A stretch of 64,000 nucleotides of DNA. Source: an uncultured Saprospiraceae bacterium (GTDB taxonomy: Bacteria > Bacteroidota > Bacteroidia > Chitinophagales > Saprospiraceae). Shown here piece after piece: positions 16,954 through 25,905 of the stretch; position 1 is the first letter of the stretch, and each line of letters opens with the position of its first letter. A program made the translations under genes and the position numbers. The DNA is taken from contig CALDGQ010000018.1 of NCBI GenBank assembly GCA_937941765.1, forward strand, positions 1 to 64,000, written 5' to 3'. The notes under the pieces are model-generated. The model did not search any database. It was not told where the DNA came from and was given only the letters and a program-made list of their open reading frames with translations.

Positions 16954-19900
16954 ATGGCAACAGGAACTAATAACTACGACACACTCATAAATAAATTAGA
17001 TCAATTTATACGCAAGTTTTACTTGAATCAATTGATCCGTGGCGCAATGTATTTCGTCGCATTGAGTGTTGCACTTTTCATCGCAATCAATTTACTAGAA
17101 CACTTTTTCTATTTTGACAAGCCAGCAAGAAAAGGAATCTTCTATTCTTTCATTGGAATCAGTGCAGCTTCGTTTATCTATTGGGTAGCGATTCCATTGA
17201 TGCATTACTTCAATTTAGGAAAAGTAATTTCTCACGAAAAAGCAGCCAACATTATTGGCACGCATTTCAAAGATGTAAAAGACAAGTTGCTAAATGTTTT
17301 GCAATTGAAACGTCAAGCTGATTCCACACCGAATGCAGAACTATTGTTAGCAAGTGTCAACCAGAAAACAGAAAATATAAAACTAGTTCCTTTCAAACAA
17401 GCGATCAATTTAGGTCAAAATAAAAAGTATCTTAAATATACCGTGCCGCCATTGTTATTATTGTTGATGATTTTGTTTATCGATGCAAGTGTAATCAAAG
17501 ATAGTACGAATCGATTGTATAACAATGACAAAGAATTTGAAAGAGCAGCACCATTTCATTTCACATTGGAGCAAAAAGATTTGACTGTTGTACAGTTTGA
17601 AGATTATCTATTGAAGGTAAAAGTGGACGGAGAAGTTTTGCCAAACGAAGTATTTATTGACATTGACAATTATCATTATCGTTTGAATAAAGACAGTGCC
17701 AATGTATTCTCCTATCGTTTCAGCAATGTCCAGAAAGAAACAGAATTCAAAGTTTTCTCAACAGGTGTTGAATCTCAAAACTACAAATTGAATGTTTTAA
17801 AGAAACCGAATATTTTAGGCTTTGAGGTCAAATTAGATTATCCAGGATATACTGGTCGTAAAGATGAGACAGTTGACAACATCGGTGATGTCGTTGTACC
17901 AGTTGGTACCAATATCAATTGGGTTTTCAATTCACAAAATACAGATGAGGTTGGAATCAAATTTTCCAGTAATAGAAAATTCAATGTAGCGACTCGTTTT
18001 AGTGATGAATTATTCACTTACAAAAAACGTGCAATGCGTGAAGAAGCATATACTTTGTACGTTTCCAACGACAACTTACCGATGGCAGATTCAGTTGCTT
18101 TTGCGATTTCTGTGATTCCTGATGTACATCCAAATATTTCTGTAGAAACATTTGCAGATAGTACAGATGCTAAGTTGGTATTCTTTGTTGGTGATGCTTC
18201 CGATGATTATGGACTGAAAAATCTAACATTCAACTACCGTGTTTCAAATGCTAAATCGCAAGGAACTTTAAATAGCAATCCGATCGCAACGGATGGTGCA
18301 AAAAACACTTCATTTGATTACACATTCGACATGATGGATTTGGAATTAAATCCGGGTGATGAGGTAAGTTACTATTTTGAAGTTTGGGACAACGATGCTG
18401 TCAATGGTAGCAAATCTGCTAAGACCAATGTGATGAAATTCGAAGTGCCGACTTTGGAAGAATTGGAAGAAAAAGAAGAAAAGAATAATGAAGAGATCAA
18501 AGATAAGCTGGAAGAATCCATCAAGGAATCTAAGGATATCAAAAAAGATTTGAAAGAATTGCGTGAAAAGATGTTGCAGGAAAAAGAGATGGATTGGCAA
18601 CAAAGAAAAGAATTAGAAAAGATACTGGATCGCCAAAAAGAATTGGAAGACCAAATCAATGATGCGAAACAAGATTTTGAAGAGAACATGAAAAATCAGG
18701 AAGAGTTTTCTGAACCGGATGAAGAAATTCTAGAGAAGCAAGAAAAGATCCAAGAGATGTTTGAAGAATTGATGGATGAAGAAATGCAAGAATTGATGAA
18801 GCAAATAGAGGAGATGTTGCAAGAGCTTGAAAAAGATGAAGCTTTGGAGATGATGGAAGACATGGAAATGAGTGATGAAGACATGGAAATGGAGTTAGAT
18901 AAAATGTTAGAATTGTTCAAGCAATTGGAAGTCGAAAAAGAGATGATGGAACAAATTGAGAAGTTAGAAGAGTTGGCAAAAGAGGAAGAGCAACTGGCAG
19001 AAGACACAGAGAAAGGAGAAAAGTCAAAAGAAGAATTGGAGGAAAAACAAGAAGAGATCCAAGAGAAGTTTGAAGATATCATGGAAAAGCAAGATGAGAT
19101 TGAGAAGAAAAATAAAGAGTTAGAATCTCCAATGAATGTTCAGGAGCATGCCGAAGAAGAGGAAGAGATCAAAGAAGATATGGAAGACAGTAAAGAAGAA
19201 TTGAAAAAAGATTCTAAAAGTGGTGCGTCAAAAAAGCAAAAAAGTGCAGCAGAAAAGATGAAGAAGATGGCGAGTGATATGGCAATGGAAATGGAAGCAG
19301 GGGAGCAAGAGCAAATGGAAGAAGACATGGAAGCATTGCGTCAGTTGTTAGAAAATTTAGTGACATTATCATTTGACCAAGAAGATTTGATGGCTCATGT
19401 CAAAGAAGCTAACATTAACACTCCGAGATATGTCGACTTGACACAAACGCAATACAAATTGAAAGATGATTTCAAATTAGTTGAAGATAGTTTACATGCC
19501 TTGGCAAAACGTGTTTTCCAAATCGAATCTTTCGTAACTGAAAAAGTAGGAGAGATCAATGAGAATATGGAAGCCAGTTTGGAAAATCTAGAAGAACGTA
19601 AAAAACCACAAGCTTCAGAAAACCAACAACACAGCATGAAAAACATCAACGATTTGGCATTGATGCTAAATGAGGTGATGGAGCAAATGCAACAGCAAAT
19701 GGGTGAGAGCATGCCAGGAAATCAGTCGTGTAATAAACCAGGTGGTTCCAATCCCAAACCCGGCGGAAAACCCGGAGACAAAATGAGTGATGGTCAAAAA
19801 GGACTGGGAGAGAAGATGAAAAAAATGAAAGAAGGTCTTGAAAAAGGCGAGGGTGGTTCGAGTAAAGAGTTTGCAGAGATGGCAGCAAAACAAGCTGCAA

Positions 19901-20289
19901 TGCGAAAGAAGTTGGAACAAATGCAAAAAGGAAAACAAGAACAAGGAAAAGGAGATCCGTTATTGCAACAAGCAATTGACGAAATGAACAAAATTGAGAC
20001 AGATTTGGTTAATAAGAAATTGACCAATGAAATGATGAAGCGTCAAGAAGAAATCATGACTCGTTTGTTGAAATCAGAGCAAGCAGAACGTCAACGTGAA
20101 TATGACAACAAAAGGAAAGCGGAAGTAGCACAAGAACAAGAACGTCAGATGCCACCTTCACTTGAAGAATACATTAAAAAAAGAGAAGCAGAAATTGAAA
20201 TGTTCAAAACAGTCAGTCCTGCTTTGCGTCCATATTATAAACAACTTGTGGAAGAATATTTTAATTCATTGAAGAAAAGTGGTAAATAG
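16954..20289 (+). CDS. DUF4175 family protein with long Glu/Lys/Met-rich coiled coil
   Basis: A 1111-residue protein. Two membrane segments lie at about 35-57 and 67-90 and a third at about 165-180; a beta-rich domain follows (200-500, with DVHPNISVETFADS near 395). From about 510 to 840 there is an extremely charged helical segment dominated by Glu, Lys, Met, Asp and Gln, and the C-terminus ends with a helical tail (PPSLEEYIKKREAEIEMFKT, then RPYYKQLVEEYF). This is the typical layout of Bacteroidota DUF4175 proteins, whose function is unknown. It is followed by an RsbW-like ATPase and ybeY, a neighbourhood I recall from other Bacteroidota. A role in envelope or stress signalling is inference. 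Confidence 0.85.
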   Translation: MATGTNNYDTLINKLDQFIRKFYLNQLIRGAMYFVALSVALFIAINLLEHFFYFDKPARKGIFYSFIGISAASFIYWVAIPLMHYFNLGKVISHEKAANIIGTHFKDVKDKLLNVLQLKRQADSTPNAELLLASVNQKTENIKLVPFKQAINLGQNKKYLKYTVPPLLLLLMILFIDASVIKDSTNRLYNNDKEFERAAPFHFTLEQKDLTVVQFEDYLLKVKVDGEVLPNEVFIDIDNYHYRLNKDSANVFSYRFSNVQKETEFKVFSTGVESQNYKLNVLKKPNILGFEVKLDYPGYTGRKDETVDNIGDVVVPVGTNINWVFNSQNTDEVGIKFSSNRKFNVATRFSDELFTYKKRAMREEAYTLYVSNDNLPMADSVAFAISVIPDVHPNISVETFADSTDAKLVFFVGDASDDYGLKNLTFNYRVSNAKSQGTLNSNPIATDGAKNTSFDYTFDMMDLELNPGDEVSYYFEVWDNDAVNGSKSAKTNVMKFEVPTLEELEEKEEKNNEEIKDKLEESIKESKDIKKDLKELREKMLQEKEMDWQQRKELEKILDRQKELEDQINDAKQDFEENMKNQEEFSEPDEEILEKQEKIQEMFEELMDEEMQELMKQIEEMLQELEKDEALEMMEDMEMSDEDMEMELDKMLELFKQLEVEKEMMEQIEKLEELAKEEEQLAEDTEKGEKSKEELEEKQEEIQEKFEDIMEKQDEIEKKNKELESPMNVQEHAEEEEEIKEDMEDSKEELKKDSKSGASKKQKSAAEKMKKMASDMAMEMEAGEQEQMEEDMEALRQLLENLVTLSFDQEDLMAHVKEANINTPRYVDLTQTQYKLKDDFKLVEDSLHALAKRVFQIESFVTEKVGEINENMEASLENLEERKKPQASENQQHSMKNINDLALMLNEVMEQMQQQMGESMPGNQSCNKPGGSNPKPGGKPGDKMSDGQKGLGEKMKKMKEGLEKGEGGSSKEFAEMAAKQAAMRKKLEQMQKGKQEQGKGDPLLQQAIDEMNKIETDLVNKKLTNEMMKRQEEIMTRLLKSEQAERQREYDNKRKAEVAQEQERQMPPSLEEYIKKREAEIEMFKTVSPALRPYYKQLVEEYFNSLKKSGK

Positions 20290-20433
20290 AGATCGATAAG
20301 ATAAGCGATTGGACCTGTGTGCGATGGCATAAATCTTCATCTTGTGTTATAACGAGCCAAAGATTTCCAACCTCTTGACGTTATAGATTTTATTTTGCAA
20401 ATATCCCTTTATTGATGTATTATTAAACTACCA

Positions 20434-20841
20434 ATGAGTAGTATGAAACATGAAATACTTACACTAATCTCTCATCCACGTCATGTTTGCAGGGTAGAGT
20501 CTTTTGTAGGAAACTTAGTTGAAAAGTATCAAATCAGCAGCGACCTACGAGGGAACATCCTCATCAGCTTGACGGAAGCGGTCAACAATGCCATCATTCA
20601 TGGTAATGGACAAGATGAAACCAAAATCGTACATGTCAAGTGTATGCACCAACCTGGTTCTATTTCTTTCAAAGTTTCTGATCAAGGACATGGATTCGAT
20701 CCAGCTAGAGTTCCAGATCCAACACAACCAGAAAACATTCTCAAATTAGGTGGTCGCGGTGTCTTTTTAATGAAGGAATTATCTGACAAGATTTTATTCC
20801 ACGACAATGGTAGAACTGTTGAAATTCATTTCAATTTATGA
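20434..20841 (+). CDS. ATP-binding protein, RsbW-like anti-sigma/Ser-Thr kinase (HATPase_c_2)
   Basis: The 135-residue GHKL ATPase has an N-box at EAVNNAIIHGNG (about residues 49-60), a G1 box at SDQGHGFDP (about 82-90) and a G2 region at LGGRGVFLMKELSD (about 108-121). Family members act as anti-sigma factors and kinases of anti-sigma-factor antagonists in partner-switching pathways. No sigma factor or STAS antagonist is adjacent, but an RsbU-like PP2C phosphatase is encoded at 48169. The stop codon overlaps the ybeY start (ATGA), indicating translational coupling. Confidence 0.88.
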   Translation: MSSMKHEILTLISHPRHVCRVESFVGNLVEKYQISSDLRGNILISLTEAVNNAIIHGNGQDETKIVHVKCMHQPGSISFKVSDQGHGFDPARVPDPTQPENILKLGGRGVFLMKELSDKILFHDNGRTVEIHFNL

Positions 20842-21299
20842 GCATTCCTTTTTTCGACCAAGATGCTCAGATCAATTTTTTCTCCGAAGGCATTCAATTT
20901 GAACTAAAAGACGAATCCAAAATCACAACCTGGATCAAATCTGTCATTGCAGAAAACCATAAAGAACTCACTACTCTTAACTTCATTCTCACTTCCGATG
21001 AAGAATTATATCGAATCAACAAACAATATCTTCAACACGATACTTACACGGACATTATTACTTTTCCAATGTCTGAAGAAAACGTAATCGAAGGAGATAT
21101 TTTCGTAAGTATAGATCGCATCAAAGACAACGCAAAAAATCTAAAAGTCACTTTTGAAAATGAACTCCACCGAGTCCTCATACATGGAGTCCTCCACCTC
21201 ATCGGTTACGATGACAAAACTCCAGAGTTAAAAAAAGAAATGAGAAAAGCAGAAGATGAAGCCCTAGAAAAACTAAAAAGTCCTGAAAGGACGACATAA
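20838..21299 (+). CDS. ybeY: rRNA maturation endoribonuclease YbeY
   Basis: A 153-residue single-strand endoribonuclease needed for 16S rRNA 3' processing and ribosome quality control. The metal motif is HGVLHLIGYDD near residues 114-124. The two first His ligands are kept and the third is Asp, as seen commonly in the phylum. An upstream motif, LNFILTSDEELYRINKQYL, and the DTYTDIITFP strand are conserved. It overlaps the preceding gene by 4 bp. The last residues, KSPERTT plus the stop, are encoded by the first unit of the palindromic repeat array (core at 21276-21299), so the native C-terminus was replaced or extended. Confidence 0.93.
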   Translation: MSIPFFDQDAQINFFSEGIQFELKDESKITTWIKSVIAENHKELTTLNFILTSDEELYRINKQYLQHDTYTDIITFPMSEENVIEGDIFVSIDRIKDNAKNLKVTFENELHRVLIHGVLHLIGYDDKTPELKKEMRKAEDEALEKLKSPERTT

Positions 21300-21564
21300 C
21301 TAAAAATGAATGGTAAAACCGTTCATCTCAAAAAAGTCCTGAAAGGACGACATAACTAAAAATGAATGGTAAAACCGTTCATCTCAAAAAGTCCTGAAGG
21401 GACGATATAATCACACCAAATGGTGTAACCCATTTGAAAAGTCCTGAAAGGACGACATAACTAAAAATGAATGGTAAAACCATTCATCTCAAAAAGTCCT
21501 GAAGGGACGATATAATCACACCAAATGGTGTAACCGTTTGAAAAGTCCTAAAGGGACGACATAA
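21276..21564. repeat. Six-unit two-hairpin palindromic repeat array
   Basis: A 24-nt core begins AAAAGTCCTGAAAGGACGAC and ends ATAA. It occurs at 21276-21299, 21332-21355, 21387-21410, 21437-21460, 21492-21515 and 21541-21564, and contains the hairpin GTCCT-GAA-AGGAC, or the variant GTCCT-GAA-GGGAC. The 25-32-nt spacers alternate between two types (ATGAATGGT-AAA-ACCGTTCAT and CAAATGG-TGTAA-CCCATTTG), each itself a hairpin. A third spacer-like hairpin (GATCGGTGAAACCGTTC) follows the last core. It has the spacing of a CRISPR but repeated, palindromic spacers and no cas genes, so it is a REP-type array. Confidence 0.88.
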
Positions 21565-21626
21565 TGCCAACGATCGGTGAAACCGTTCGACAAAGCGAGG
21601 CCACACCCTCGATACGATACAAGTTC

Positions 21627-22808
21627 ATGAAACAAAAACTAAAAAACCTACTTTCCCAAAAAAAAACCGTAACGGTACTCTGGATAATCCTAGGTTTAGT
21701 TTCAGCGATCAAAGCAATTGGCAATCCCGACCTTTACAACAACTACCTAATTTACAAAAACGTCTTTTACCACCTAATCCAAGAAGTAACCTTATATGGA
21801 AAATACAAAGCCCTATACTTCGACCAGAACCACTACGGCCCCGTATTTTCTTTAGTTATCGCACCGTTCGCTATCTTACCGGATTGGTTAGGTGTCATCA
21901 TGTGGAGCCTTGCCAACACCCTCATATTAGTTTGGGCAATCTATCAACTACCGCTCAAAGCAAACAAGAATACATTGATATTGTGGATTTGTGCGCATGA
22001 ATTTTTGACGACCATGTTGAATTTTCAGTTCAATCCAATGATGACAGCAATTATCGTTTTATCATTTGTATTCATTGACAAAAAGAAAGATTTCTGGGCT
22101 GCTTTTTTAATCGTCTTAGGATTTTATATCAAATTATATGGAATCGTTGGACTAGCATTTTTCTTCTTTTCAAAGGATAAACTCAAATTAATCGGATCAC
22201 TTATCTTTTGGGCAGTTGTACTTTTCGTTGCTCCCATGTTGATTTCTTCACCAGAATATATTGTCAATACCTATGTTGAATGGTTCCAAAGGTTAGCTAT
22301 AAAAAATAGTGAAAATGCAGTGTTAGATTCTTGGCAAGACATTTCTGTAATGGGTATGTACCGAAGGATTGTACAAAATCCAGATGTTTCCAATTTACCC
22401 TTTTTGATTGGAGGTTTATTCCTTTTCGCGTTACCTTATTTAAAGATCAATTCATATTCCAACAAACATTTCCGATTATTGATGTTGGCATCTGTTTTAA
22501 TATTTACAGTCATATTTAGTTCCGGATCAGAATCGCCGACCTATATCATTGCTTTTGTAGGAGTTGCCATTTGGTTTGTCCTTCAAAAACGGCCTTACTC
22601 CTATTCTGTAATTGCATTGTTTTTATTTGCCATATTTTTCACAACGCTTTCTCCATCTGATCTAATGCCAAAGTTTATTCGTGAAGGATTCATTCGTCCA
22701 TATGCTTTAAAGGCATTGCCATGTCTTCTGATTTGGTTACGAATTGTTTATGAAATGATGACAATGAGACCAAAATCTAGTTCCGGCGACTTCAGTCGCC
22801 TTTCTTAA
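21627..22808 (+). CDS. GT87/DUF2029-type integral membrane glycosyltransferase
   Basis: A 393-residue polytopic protein (about ten membrane segments) resembling the GT87 mannosyltransferase family, which uses polyprenyl-phosphate sugars at the membrane. The HYGPVFSLVIAPFAILPD segment near residues 70-87 and the GFYIKLYGI segment near 175 are family-like; the acidic catalytic residues are expected in the first loop. Substrate and product are unknown. The frame is open upstream through repeat DNA to 21564; the ATG at 21627 starts MKQKLKNLLS. The C-terminus (SSGDFSRLS) is encoded by a hairpin that looks like a terminator. Confidence 0.72.
   Translation: MKQKLKNLLSQKKTVTVLWIILGLVSAIKAIGNPDLYNNYLIYKNVFYHLIQEVTLYGKYKALYFDQNHYGPVFSLVIAPFAILPDWLGVIMWSLANTLILVWAIYQLPLKANKNTLILWICAHEFLTTMLNFQFNPMMTAIIVLSFVFIDKKKDFWAAFLIVLGFYIKLYGIVGLAFFFFSKDKLKLIGSLIFWAVVLFVAPMLISSPEYIVNTYVEWFQRLAIKNSENAVLDSWQDISVMGMYRRIVQNPDVSNLPFLIGGLFLFALPYLKINSYSNKHFRLLMLASVLIFTVIFSSGSESPTYIIAFVGVAIWFVLQKRPYSYSVIALFLFAIFFTTLSPSDLMPKFIREGFIRPYALKALPCLLIWLRIVYEMMTMRPKSSSGDFSRLS
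22785..22806 (+). terminator. Hairpin plus T-run overlapping the end of the GT87 gene
   Basis: GGCGAC (22785-22790), TTCA loop, GTCGCC (22795-22800), followed by TTTCTT. It forms a good intrinsic terminator but lies inside the coding sequence, with the TAA (22806-22808) just after it. Confidence 0.6.
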
Positions 22809-22976
22809 AATTATCAATATCTGAATTTTATCCAATCGCAGTCCTTATTCTAAATTTATAGAAATAACCAGACTACTTATTGTAAAAAGCATACTAACCC
22901 TCAAAAAAATCCTTATCTTATAGTCAAATTACTAAAGCAATAAAGCACCTCAATTATAGCAATAAAGATCTAATGC

Positions 22977-25145
22977 ATGTTTAGAATCATACTACTCCTT
23001 TTTATTTGCACGTCCTTTATTTCAACAGCACAAAATATAGATCATTGGGAAACCGTAATCTTCAATGACAATATCTGGAGTTATGAAACTGGCAGCAACA
23101 GCATTCCAAATGATTGGAAAAATCCAGGATTCAATGACTCGCAATGGGCAATTGGGCCAGGAGGAATCGGATACGATGATGGAGATGACAACACGATAAT
23201 TACGTCAGCCATCTCCGTCTTCATGAGACGAGAATTTGAACTAATAGACACATCGGTTATCAATTATGGAATCCTACACGCTGATTACGACGACGCATTT
23301 GTTGCCTATTTAAATGGAGTAGAAATTGCAAGAAGCAACATCGGAACCACTGGTATTCCACCTGCATTCAATCAAACCTCAGTTGATTATCATGAAGCTA
23401 ATTTATATCAAGGTGGTGTTCCTGAAGACTACTTATTGTCTGGTCCATCTTTTAAATCACTCATCAATCAAGGAACTAATACATTAGCCATACAAGTTCA
23501 TAATCAGGATATTAGTTCTTCTGATATGAGTTCCAATTTCTTTTTATCAGTTGGAATTTCGGACAACAGTATGAATTACAACAATACACCTTCATGGTTT
23601 ACTCCACCGTTTATTGCCACAAGTTTTGAATCGAATTTACCTTTAATAGTCATCACAACTACTCAAACAGATGAGATCTACAACGAACCTCGTGTGCAGG
23701 CACATATGGGAATCATCGACAACGGATCAGGTCTAACTAACTCAATAACAGACAGTTACAATGGATACGATAATTTTATCTCAATAGAAACCCGTGGTGA
23801 ATCATCACAAATGTTTGAAAAGAAAAATTATGGTTTTGAAACCCAATTAGAAAATGGAGACAACAACAATGTTGAACTGCTAGGAATACCAGAAGAAAAT
23901 GATTGGATCCTTCACGGACCCTATTCTGATAAATCTCTATTACGAAATGTAGTTGCTTATCATATGGGCGAAGCAACCGGTCGTTACACACCACGTACAC
24001 GACTATGCGAAGTTTTCATCAACGAGGATTACCGAGGTGTTTATGTTTTGACAGAAAAAATAAAACGAGATGAAAATAGGCTGGACATCGCCAATTTAAA
24101 ACCCGATGATATTGAAGGAGATGAATTGACAGGTGGTTATCTATTCCAAATTGATAGAGATAATTTTGATTTAGAAAACGACGGTTGGTATTCTACAAAT
24201 CCAAATAACAATTTTTATGCTTACGATGATCCAGACCATGATGAACTTGTCCAAGTTCAAAAAGATTATCTAAAAAACTTTTTTATTAATTATGAAAGCA
24301 TGATGAATGCTTCCACGTTTATGGAGAATTATGAAGAATATGTAAACGTAGATTCATGGATAGATTATTTTTTGATAACGGAAATTGGAAAACATATTGA
24401 TGCGTACAAATTCAGTTTCTACATGTACAAAACCAAGAATAGCAATGGTGGCAAACTCAACTTTGGTCCATTATGGGATTTCAACTTAGCATTTGGAAAT
24501 TTTGATTTTGGTTGTTCACCTGATCCACCTGGTTGGTCTTACGAATTTGAAGGCACCTGCCATGAAGCAATCCCTTTTTGGGTGAAAAAATTGATCAATA
24601 TCCCACAAGTACAAAATAAAATTGATTGTAGATGGACAGAATTGCGTGAAGGTCCTTTGCATATCGATTCTTTACTTCAATTTATCGACAACAAAGTGTT
24701 AGAAATTGGACCTGCGGCACAAAGAAATTTTGAAAGATGGCCAACACTAGGAGAATATGTGTGGCCAAATGATTATATCGGTGAGACTTATGAAGATGAA
24801 GTCGATTATTTAAAATACTGGATTAACCAACGAATTCAATGGATGGATTTAGTTATGTTGGGAGATTGTAATTTAGTTACTACAAATTCCGAGATTAATA
24901 ATCTTTCAAAAGTCAACGTTTTTCCCAATCCTGCAACCGAAGAACTAACAATTGAATTATCCAACTCAAATGCATCGTCAATTACGCTTCACGTATATGA
25001 TATGTTAGGAAATTTTGTTAAATCAAAAGAAATAAAACCGGGCACCAACAATATTGATATCACTTCATTCCCACATGGATTATTTTTCTACCAAATCTTT
25101 GCAGATCAATCTCAAATTGCGAAAGGAAAATTTGTACGTTCGTAG
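22977..25145 (+). CDS. CotH kinase-like secreted protein with T9SS type A sorting domain
   Basis: The 722-residue protein has a signal peptide ending near residue 18 (ISTAQ), a jelly-roll-like N-terminal domain (about 22-190, with YDDAFVAYLNGVEIARS), and a CotH kinase-like domain (about 215-600). In the CotH domain, RGESSQMFEKKNYGFE, LRNVVAYHMGEATGRYTPRT, YRGVYVLTEKIKRD and FGPLWDFNLAFGN are conserved. A C-terminal T9SS type A signal starts at NVFPNPATEEL (about residue 640) and ends FVRS. CotH of Bacillus phosphorylates spore coat proteins; the role of secreted Bacteroidota members is unknown. The protein is predicted to be exported through the T9SS and attached to the surface. The stop TAG is the first part of a palindromic element. 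Confidence 0.88.
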   Translation: MFRIILLLFICTSFISTAQNIDHWETVIFNDNIWSYETGSNSIPNDWKNPGFNDSQWAIGPGGIGYDDGDDNTIITSAISVFMRREFELIDTSVINYGILHADYDDAFVAYLNGVEIARSNIGTTGIPPAFNQTSVDYHEANLYQGGVPEDYLLSGPSFKSLINQGTNTLAIQVHNQDISSSDMSSNFFLSVGISDNSMNYNNTPSWFTPPFIATSFESNLPLIVITTTQTDEIYNEPRVQAHMGIIDNGSGLTNSITDSYNGYDNFISIETRGESSQMFEKKNYGFETQLENGDNNNVELLGIPEENDWILHGPYSDKSLLRNVVAYHMGEATGRYTPRTRLCEVFINEDYRGVYVLTEKIKRDENRLDIANLKPDDIEGDELTGGYLFQIDRDNFDLENDGWYSTNPNNNFYAYDDPDHDELVQVQKDYLKNFFINYESMMNASTFMENYEEYVNVDSWIDYFLITEIGKHIDAYKFSFYMYKTKNSNGGKLNFGPLWDFNLAFGNFDFGCSPDPPGWSYEFEGTCHEAIPFWVKKLINIPQVQNKIDCRWTELREGPLHIDSLLQFIDNKVLEIGPAAQRNFERWPTLGEYVWPNDYIGETYEDEVDYLKYWINQRIQWMDLVMLGDCNLVTTNSEINNLSKVNVFPNPATEELTIELSNSNASSITLHVYDMLGNFVKSKEIKPGTNNIDITSFPHGLFFYQIFADQSQIAKGKFVRS

Positions 25146-25205
25146 CACAGACTTCCCGTCTGTGGATTTAACTTGCCAGGAAATAGACGGAAATGTCTAT
25201 TCTAC
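25142..25205. repeat. BIME/REP-like palindromic element at the CotH stop
   Basis: Outer ends GTAGCA (25142-25147) and TTCTAC (25200-25205) are inverted. Inside are CACAGAC-TTCCC-GTCTGTG and TAGAC-GGAAAT-GTCTA hairpins. This head-to-head layout resembles a bacterial BIME pair linked to RAYT transposases. The element overlaps the CotH stop codon TAG (25143-25145). Confidence 0.65.
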
Positions 25206-25273
25206 AAAACAACAAAATTTCGTATCTTGGTAAAACATCTTCCAACATAAATATCTGACTAACAATCATTTAA

Positions 25274-25849
25274 ATGCACCTTGACAAAATCATTCATCAG
25301 ATTAAACAGCACATTCCAATTATTGAACATGAATTCAAACAATTTACTGATTTGCTAACTGAAGTCACCCTCAAGAAAAATGAAGTGTGGGAAAAAGCAG
25401 GAATCGTCAGCAGAAAAATGGGATTTGTCAACAAAGGAATGCTTCGTCAATATTATTTAAAAGACGGAACTGAATTTACAGATTGTTTTTATTCTGAAAA
25501 TGAATTCATAGGAAATCACATAAGCTATCTTTCCAAAGTCCCTTCCGAAACAGCAATCGTGGCATTAGAACCTTGCGAATTATTAGTCATGTCATTTGAT
25601 GCGCAAGAAAAATTAGCCAATAGCTTTCCTAATGCAGCCAAATTCAATAAAATTATAGGGGATCAAAAATTATTTGAACTCAAAACAAGGACGACCTCTC
25701 TCTTAATGGATTCTGCCGAAGAACGATATTACAAATTAATGGAACAAAGACCGGATTTGTTCAACAGACTTCCACAATACCTAATTGCTCAATATTTAGG
25801 CATTCGACCTGAAAGTCTTAGTAGAATTCGAAAAAAACACCTTTCTTAA
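25274..25849 (+). CDS. Crp/Fnr family transcriptional regulator
   Basis: The 191-residue regulator has a cyclic-nucleotide-binding-type beta-barrel domain (about 20-115) without the usual cAMP-binding Arg motif; the equivalent segment is GNHISYLSKVPSETAIVAL. A short helical linker and a C-terminal HTH follow (about 162-190, PQYLIAQYLGIRPESLSRIRKK), and the protein stops right after the recognition helix. The Bacteroidota have many such Crp-like factors of unknown ligand. It lies upstream of a small membrane protein gene in the same direction, 56 bp away, which may be its target. Confidence 0.85.
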   Translation: MHLDKIIHQIKQHIPIIEHEFKQFTDLLTEVTLKKNEVWEKAGIVSRKMGFVNKGMLRQYYLKDGTEFTDCFYSENEFIGNHISYLSKVPSETAIVALEPCELLVMSFDAQEKLANSFPNAAKFNKIIGDQKLFELKTRTTSLLMDSAEERYYKLMEQRPDLFNRLPQYLIAQYLGIRPESLSRIRKKHLS

Positions 25850-25905
25850 CAGATGTCAAGAACTCTAAGATTTTTTCAGCGCAATTTTATAAAAAATTAA
25901 AGAAC

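Noticed and set aside
18346-20027. Six or more Ser/Phe/Leu-rich minus-strand ORFs
   Set aside because: They are the antisense reading of the Glu/Lys-rich coiled coil of the DUF4175 gene; their Ser/Phe-rich composition is what GAA/AAG codons give when read backwards.
20838-21299. YbeY metal-site defect (third His replaced by Asp)
   Set aside because: The same position is commonly not His in Bacteroidota YbeY, so it is lineage variation rather than an oddity.
21276-21564. CRISPR array
   Set aside because: The spacers are repeated and palindromic, the repeat length is 24 nt with internal changes, and no cas gene is in the window.
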